Assembly: GCF_000754095.2 (NCBI RefSeq)
Contig: NZ_JQSG02000006.1
Location: 294,637 to 358,636 of the forward strand
Direction of reading: 5' to 3'
DNA length: 64,000 bases
Origin: Acidihalobacter prosperus
GTDB taxonomy: Bacteria > Pseudomonadota > Gammaproteobacteria > DSM-5130 > Acidihalobacteraceae
Shown piece by piece: positions 60,810 to 64,000 of the stretch. The position numbers were made by a program, and so were the translations under genes. Under the pieces are notes generated by a model, which was not told the DNA's origin, searched no databases, and was given only the letters and a program-made list of their open reading frames with translations. Numbering within the stretch: position 1 is the first letter of the stretch; each line of letters opens with the position of its first letter.

Positions 60810-63542
60810 CTATGCTGTGCACTCAAACCGAAGGAAATCGGAGAGCCTCCTCGATTCAACCACATCGTCGTGCGGAATCAGTAAGTACTTCCAAGGCTTC
60901 GCACCGACACCCGTCGCATAATCCGAAGCGTGTCTACACCACTGCGTTGCAGAAGATGCCTTGGCTTGAACCTCAGTGGTATCGATATCGCCCCGCGCCT
61001 TGGTCTCGATCATGAAAACCGTCGAGTCTGTTTCGGCGACGAAATCCGGGATGTACTCGGGTTGCTCGGTGCCGAGCTGGTAGTAAATCTGGAATTGTCC
61101 CTTCGCAGGCCTGAACCACTTCAGTGCGTCACGTTCCAGTAGCACAGCGAAACGCCGTTCCGTATCCGAGTCGAACTTTTGCAGCGGATATAGACACCGC
61201 GAGAATCCGTCGAACAGCATCTGTTTGATGCGCCCCGTTTCGGTCACGGTTTCTCGATAGTTGTGCGGGGCCTGGCCTGCTGCAGCAGTGTAGTTGCAGG
61301 GCTTTAGTTCCGTGAATCCTCGGCTGACTTGCACCTGGTATTCGGTCGCTTCTTCCCAGAAGTGGTTGATCATCTGCGCGTGGATTTCGCGGGCGATGAG
61401 ACGCCGGTCGCGATCTAGAACCTCGATGGCTTCTTCTTCCGACAAGTAACCACGCAGGTGCTGCACCATCTGGCCAGCCAGGTCGTAGAGCAAGCCGGAA
61501 TGCGTGAAATAGTCGATATCGTCGAAGTCTACCAGGGCGTGAACGATATAGTCCTCAGGACGTCGCTCCTTCAATCCGATTTCCGCGGCCAACGTGAACT
61601 GCTCGTTCGTACGCAGCATTTGGCCAACAATCTCGCGTTGCCCCGGCTGGAGATTAAGCTGGCTCAAATCCAGCGTGAATGGATGAAAGCCGGTCGTCAC
61701 CTCGCCGCTCGGCACCACGGCGATGCGTGGGATGTCGATGGTTTGGTCGATCAGTATTTCGGTGGTCTTGGATACCACCGCGACTAGATCCAACGCCGGC
61801 GTCGATGTGTCCGCGCCGTCCAGCAGACCGGCTTGCATGGGCTTCAGACGCTCGGATACTTCCGTCAGGATTTCCTGCTGCACAGCTTCATCCAGCAGAG
61901 CACGGCTGGTCGGCACCTGTTCGCGCTTCACTTCGTATCTGCCGATGACATCCAGGACGACGCGCGCCGCCTGCTTCTCAACTTCGGTCGAAAAGACTGG
62001 GGCAAGTGTGGCGCTCGCCGCCGGTTCGTCAGTAGACGATGCCTGAAAGCCGCCAACGCCTGGCGTCTCCGTGAGACCAAGACGCACGGCCGCGCCGGGT
62101 GCAACCCGCACACTCACCTTATTGTCATCCGCACTCGGCGCATCGAGGATGACCCGCTGCAATCGAATCGGCGAATCGCCGCGATTGGCTTCGTCGATGA
62201 TTTCCTGAAACTTGTCGTGGGCCACTATGTTGAGCCGATCCACAACCGCTACGCCGGTGCGTTTCCCATAAGGGAGACGCAGACCGCGCCCGATGCTCTG
62301 TTCGATCAACGTGCGGGCGTTGGCAGCGCGCAGAGGTACGATGGTGTAGAGATTGGTCACGTCCCAGCCTTCCTTGAGCATGTTGACGTGAATCACGATC
62401 TCGGTTGGCTCATCCACGCTCTCCACTGCCAGTAAGCGCGTGACCATCTCTTCCTCGGCCGCGCCTGTACGGCTGGAATCGACCTGGATCACCTTGCCGC
62501 TATAACGACCTTCGTAGAAGGCGACGGATTCCAGCAGCGCCCGGAGTTGACCCGCATGCGTGGTGTCCCGAGCAATCACCAGCATGAACGGCTTGACCGG
62601 CTTGACACCGTTCTCGCGGGCGTAGGTCAGCAGTTCCACCTTGGTGGTTTCGTGCAGTCGCACGCCGTCTTCGAGTTTGGTCTTCTCAATTTCCTCTGGA
62701 CTATGCGACTTAGCGTCGAAGTTGCGCTGAGTAACCACCGCCGGCTCTTTGACGAAGCCATCTTCAATAGCCCGCGCCAACGGATAATCCATCACCACAT
62801 TCTTGAAGGGTACCGGTCCACGGCTGGATTCCACGAACGGCGTGGCCGTCACCTCCAGACCGAACAACGGATTCAGTTCATTGATCGCGCGCATCCCGGC
62901 TTGAGCGCGATAGCGGTGCGACTCGTCCATAAGTAGCACCAGATCTGGCAGATTCGCCAGATGATTGAAGTAGCTCTCGCCGAGCACCTCGCGCATGCGC
63001 TTGATGCGCGGCTCCTTGCCGCCACGTACTTCGGAATTGATCTTCGAGATGTTGAAAATGTTGATACGAATCTCGCCGTACAATTCGCCGCCGGTGATGT
63101 TCTGCTGTTCGTAGTTGTCGCCCGTGATCACACGCGGCGCATTGATTGCGAACTCGCCAATGCCCTTGAACACGTACTTCGGTGTATTCGGCGTAAAGTC
63201 GGTGATCAGTTTGTTGTAGATGGTCAGGTTCGGCGCCAGCACGAAGAAGTTGTTGATGCCGTGCGCCAGATGCAGGTAGGCGATGAACGCACCCATCAGG
63301 CGCGTTTTGCCCACGCCGGTCGCCAGGGCGAAGCACAGTGAGGGGAACTCGCGCTCGAAGTCTTCCAACGTCGGGAATTCAGCCTTCAGCGTGGAAAGAA
63401 GTACAGCGACGTCTCGATCTTCATGCCGCAGCATCTTAGGCGCAGCGTCCAGCATCCGCTTCAGACGTTCTAAAGATTCTGCCTGTGGTGGGCGAAGTGA
63501 CAAACGACCGGTAACAGCATGCAGCGTACGAAGGCTCATCAT
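60810..63542 (-). CDS. res: Type III restriction enzyme Res subunit
   Basis: A 910-residue helicase-nuclease. The SF2 helicase core has Walker A ALATGVGKTRLMGAFI (~residue 75), the DEAD-box-type motif LLMDESHRYRAQAG, VTATPF and a motif VI-like SIGRGLRLPYGKRTG. The C-terminal nuclease domain has PEYIPDFVAE and MIETKARGD (PD-(D/E)XK). With Mod it cleaves DNA between two inversely oriented unmethylated sites. It overlaps mod by four bases. All motifs are intact, so cleavage should be possible. Confidence 0.92.
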   Translation of the reverse strand: MMSLRTLHAVTGRLSLRPPQAESLERLKRMLDAAPKMLRHEDRDVAVLLSTLKAEFPTLEDFEREFPSLCFALATGVGKTRLMGAFIAYLHLAHGINNFFVLAPNLTIYNKLITDFTPNTPKYVFKGIGEFAINAPRVITGDNYEQQNITGGELYGEIRINIFNISKINSEVRGGKEPRIKRMREVLGESYFNHLANLPDLVLLMDESHRYRAQAGMRAINELNPLFGLEVTATPFVESSRGPVPFKNVVMDYPLARAIEDGFVKEPAVVTQRNFDAKSHSPEEIEKTKLEDGVRLHETTKVELLTYARENGVKPVKPFMLVIARDTTHAGQLRALLESVAFYEGRYSGKVIQVDSSRTGAAEEEMVTRLLAVESVDEPTEIVIHVNMLKEGWDVTNLYTIVPLRAANARTLIEQSIGRGLRLPYGKRTGVAVVDRLNIVAHDKFQEIIDEANRGDSPIRLQRVILDAPSADDNKVSVRVAPGAAVRLGLTETPGVGGFQASSTDEPAASATLAPVFSTEVEKQAARVVLDVIGRYEVKREQVPTSRALLDEAVQQEILTEVSERLKPMQAGLLDGADTSTPALDLVAVVSKTTEILIDQTIDIPRIAVVPSGEVTTGFHPFTLDLSQLNLQPGQREIVGQMLRTNEQFTLAAEIGLKERRPEDYIVHALVDFDDIDYFTHSGLLYDLAGQMVQHLRGYLSEEEAIEVLDRDRRLIAREIHAQMINHFWEEATEYQVQVSRGFTELKPCNYTAAAGQAPHNYRETVTETGRIKQMLFDGFSRCLYPLQKFDSDTERRFAVLLERDALKWFRPAKGQFQIYYQLGTEQPEYIPDFVAETDSTVFMIETKARGDIDTTEVQAKASSATQWCRHASDYATGVGAKPWKYLLIPHDDVVESRRLSDFLRFECTA

Positions 63543-64000
63543 TCATCCTCACCGCTGCTTTGATCGAAGAGATCAACCTGTGCTACGTCAGCAACGCTTG
63601 CCTTCTTTCCTTTAGTGGGTTCGGCGTTATCTACGGTAGTCGTTCGGTCTTCCTGCTCAACCTCTGCCATAGGCAGATTGGCTACATTAAGGCTGTAATC
63701 GTCGTGGCCCCATTCACAGCGATCCAACACCATCTTAGGAATCTTCTTCAACGTCAGATTCGCCCAGCGGTCGGCGGCCTGCGCGGCGCTCACGCCCCGG
63801 AAGGCCGAGCAACAAATTAGCAGGCTGCGCTCTGCGCCGACTTCGTCGGACAGCGCCTGCAACTGTTCGGCGGAGAGGTTCTGCGTGGTGACATAGATGA
63901 AATCGCGTTCGCTGGAATGCCCGTGCTGCCACCAGAGCGTTTCCGATGGCGCGTAAGTGAAGCCTTCCAGCTTAGCCAACGCCTCGGCCAATTGCGCCGC
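63539..64000 (-). CDS. mod: Type III DNA methyltransferase Mod, C-terminal end (gene enters from the right edge)
   Basis: The last ~153 codons of a gene that begins beyond the window; the frame is open to base 64000. The sequence (LEGFTYAPSETLWWQHGHSS, DFIYVTTQNLSAEQLQALSD) matches the C-terminal tail of Mod-type adenine methyltransferases that precede res. The catalytic DPPY and SAM motifs are outside. The tail ends in an acidic, Lys/Ser-rich segment. The start cannot be seen; Met at 63991 is internal. Confidence 0.75.
   Translation of the reverse strand, partial: AAQLAEALAKLEGFTYAPSETLWWQHGHSSERDFIYVTTQNLSAEQLQALSDEVGAERSLLICCSAFRGVSAAQAADRWANLTLKKIPKMVLDRCEWGHDDYSLNVANLPMAEVEQEDRTTTVDNAEPTKGKKASVADVAQVDLFDQSSGEDE

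Overview
The window is high-GC, densely coded chromosomal DNA from a gammaproteobacterium. Supporting signs are RpoH and an RpoD with a long acidic non-conserved region, the BioC/BioH route to biotin, the ftsY-ftsE-ftsX-rpoH order, the ponA/pilMNOPQ-aroK-aroB order, and a complete cbb3 oxidase operon. A Chromatiales or Ectothiorhodospiraceae-like respiratory bacterium with type IV pili fits, but the species cannot be named from this sequence alone.

Layout. 1-6349 (minus): a type I restriction-modification locus in the order hsdR, hsdS, an AlbA-type ATPase, hsdM (cut by the window edge). 6439-11264 (minus): a five-gene branched-chain amino-acid-type ABC transporter. 11363-14588: an MFS transporter divergent from a P-loop protein plus a MetA-type homoserine acyltransferase. 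14601-16807 (minus): rmuC and rsmD. 16935-20753 (plus): ftsY, ftsE, ftsX, rpoH. 20845-29489 (minus): ccoNOQP, ccoG, a fixH-type gene, ccoI, ccoS and a 31-codon membrane peptide. 29640-31315 (minus): bioC and bioH. 31392-33828: plsY, tsaD, rpsU, yqeY. 33932-54110: a block with gltD at one end and gltB at the other, enclosing a hemerythrin-like gene, hemE, an unknown gene, a probable MITE, ponA, pilMNOPQ, aroK, aroB, dgt and a DamX-like ATPase. 54178-57861: dnaG and rpoD. 57915: a CAU tRNA. 58091-64000: a genomic island.

The island is the least ordinary part. A phage-type tyrosine integrase sits just past the tRNA. Two compact genes on the minus strand follow, each with its stop codon inside the first core box of an attC-like integron recombination site. 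One site, 60268-60348, matches the classical attC layout closely, including the extrahelical base. No integron integrase is visible, so this looks like an orphan cassette array. The cassettes carry an Mrr-like nuclease gene broken by a frameshift in a six-base homopolymer and a small C39-like papain-fold protein. A type III restriction system (res complete, mod partial) lies beyond them. Both ends of the window therefore carry DNA-defence genes.

Other non-genic features include a near-consensus heat-shock (sigma32) promoter in front of rpoH, a 267-bp element with terminal inverted repeats and TA duplications against the ponA stop codon, a sigma70 promoter for the pilM operon, and several perfect GC-rich hairpins at operon ends. 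The gltD...gltB block separates rpsU-yqeY from dnaG-rpoD and looks circularly permuted relative to the common gltB-gltD order.
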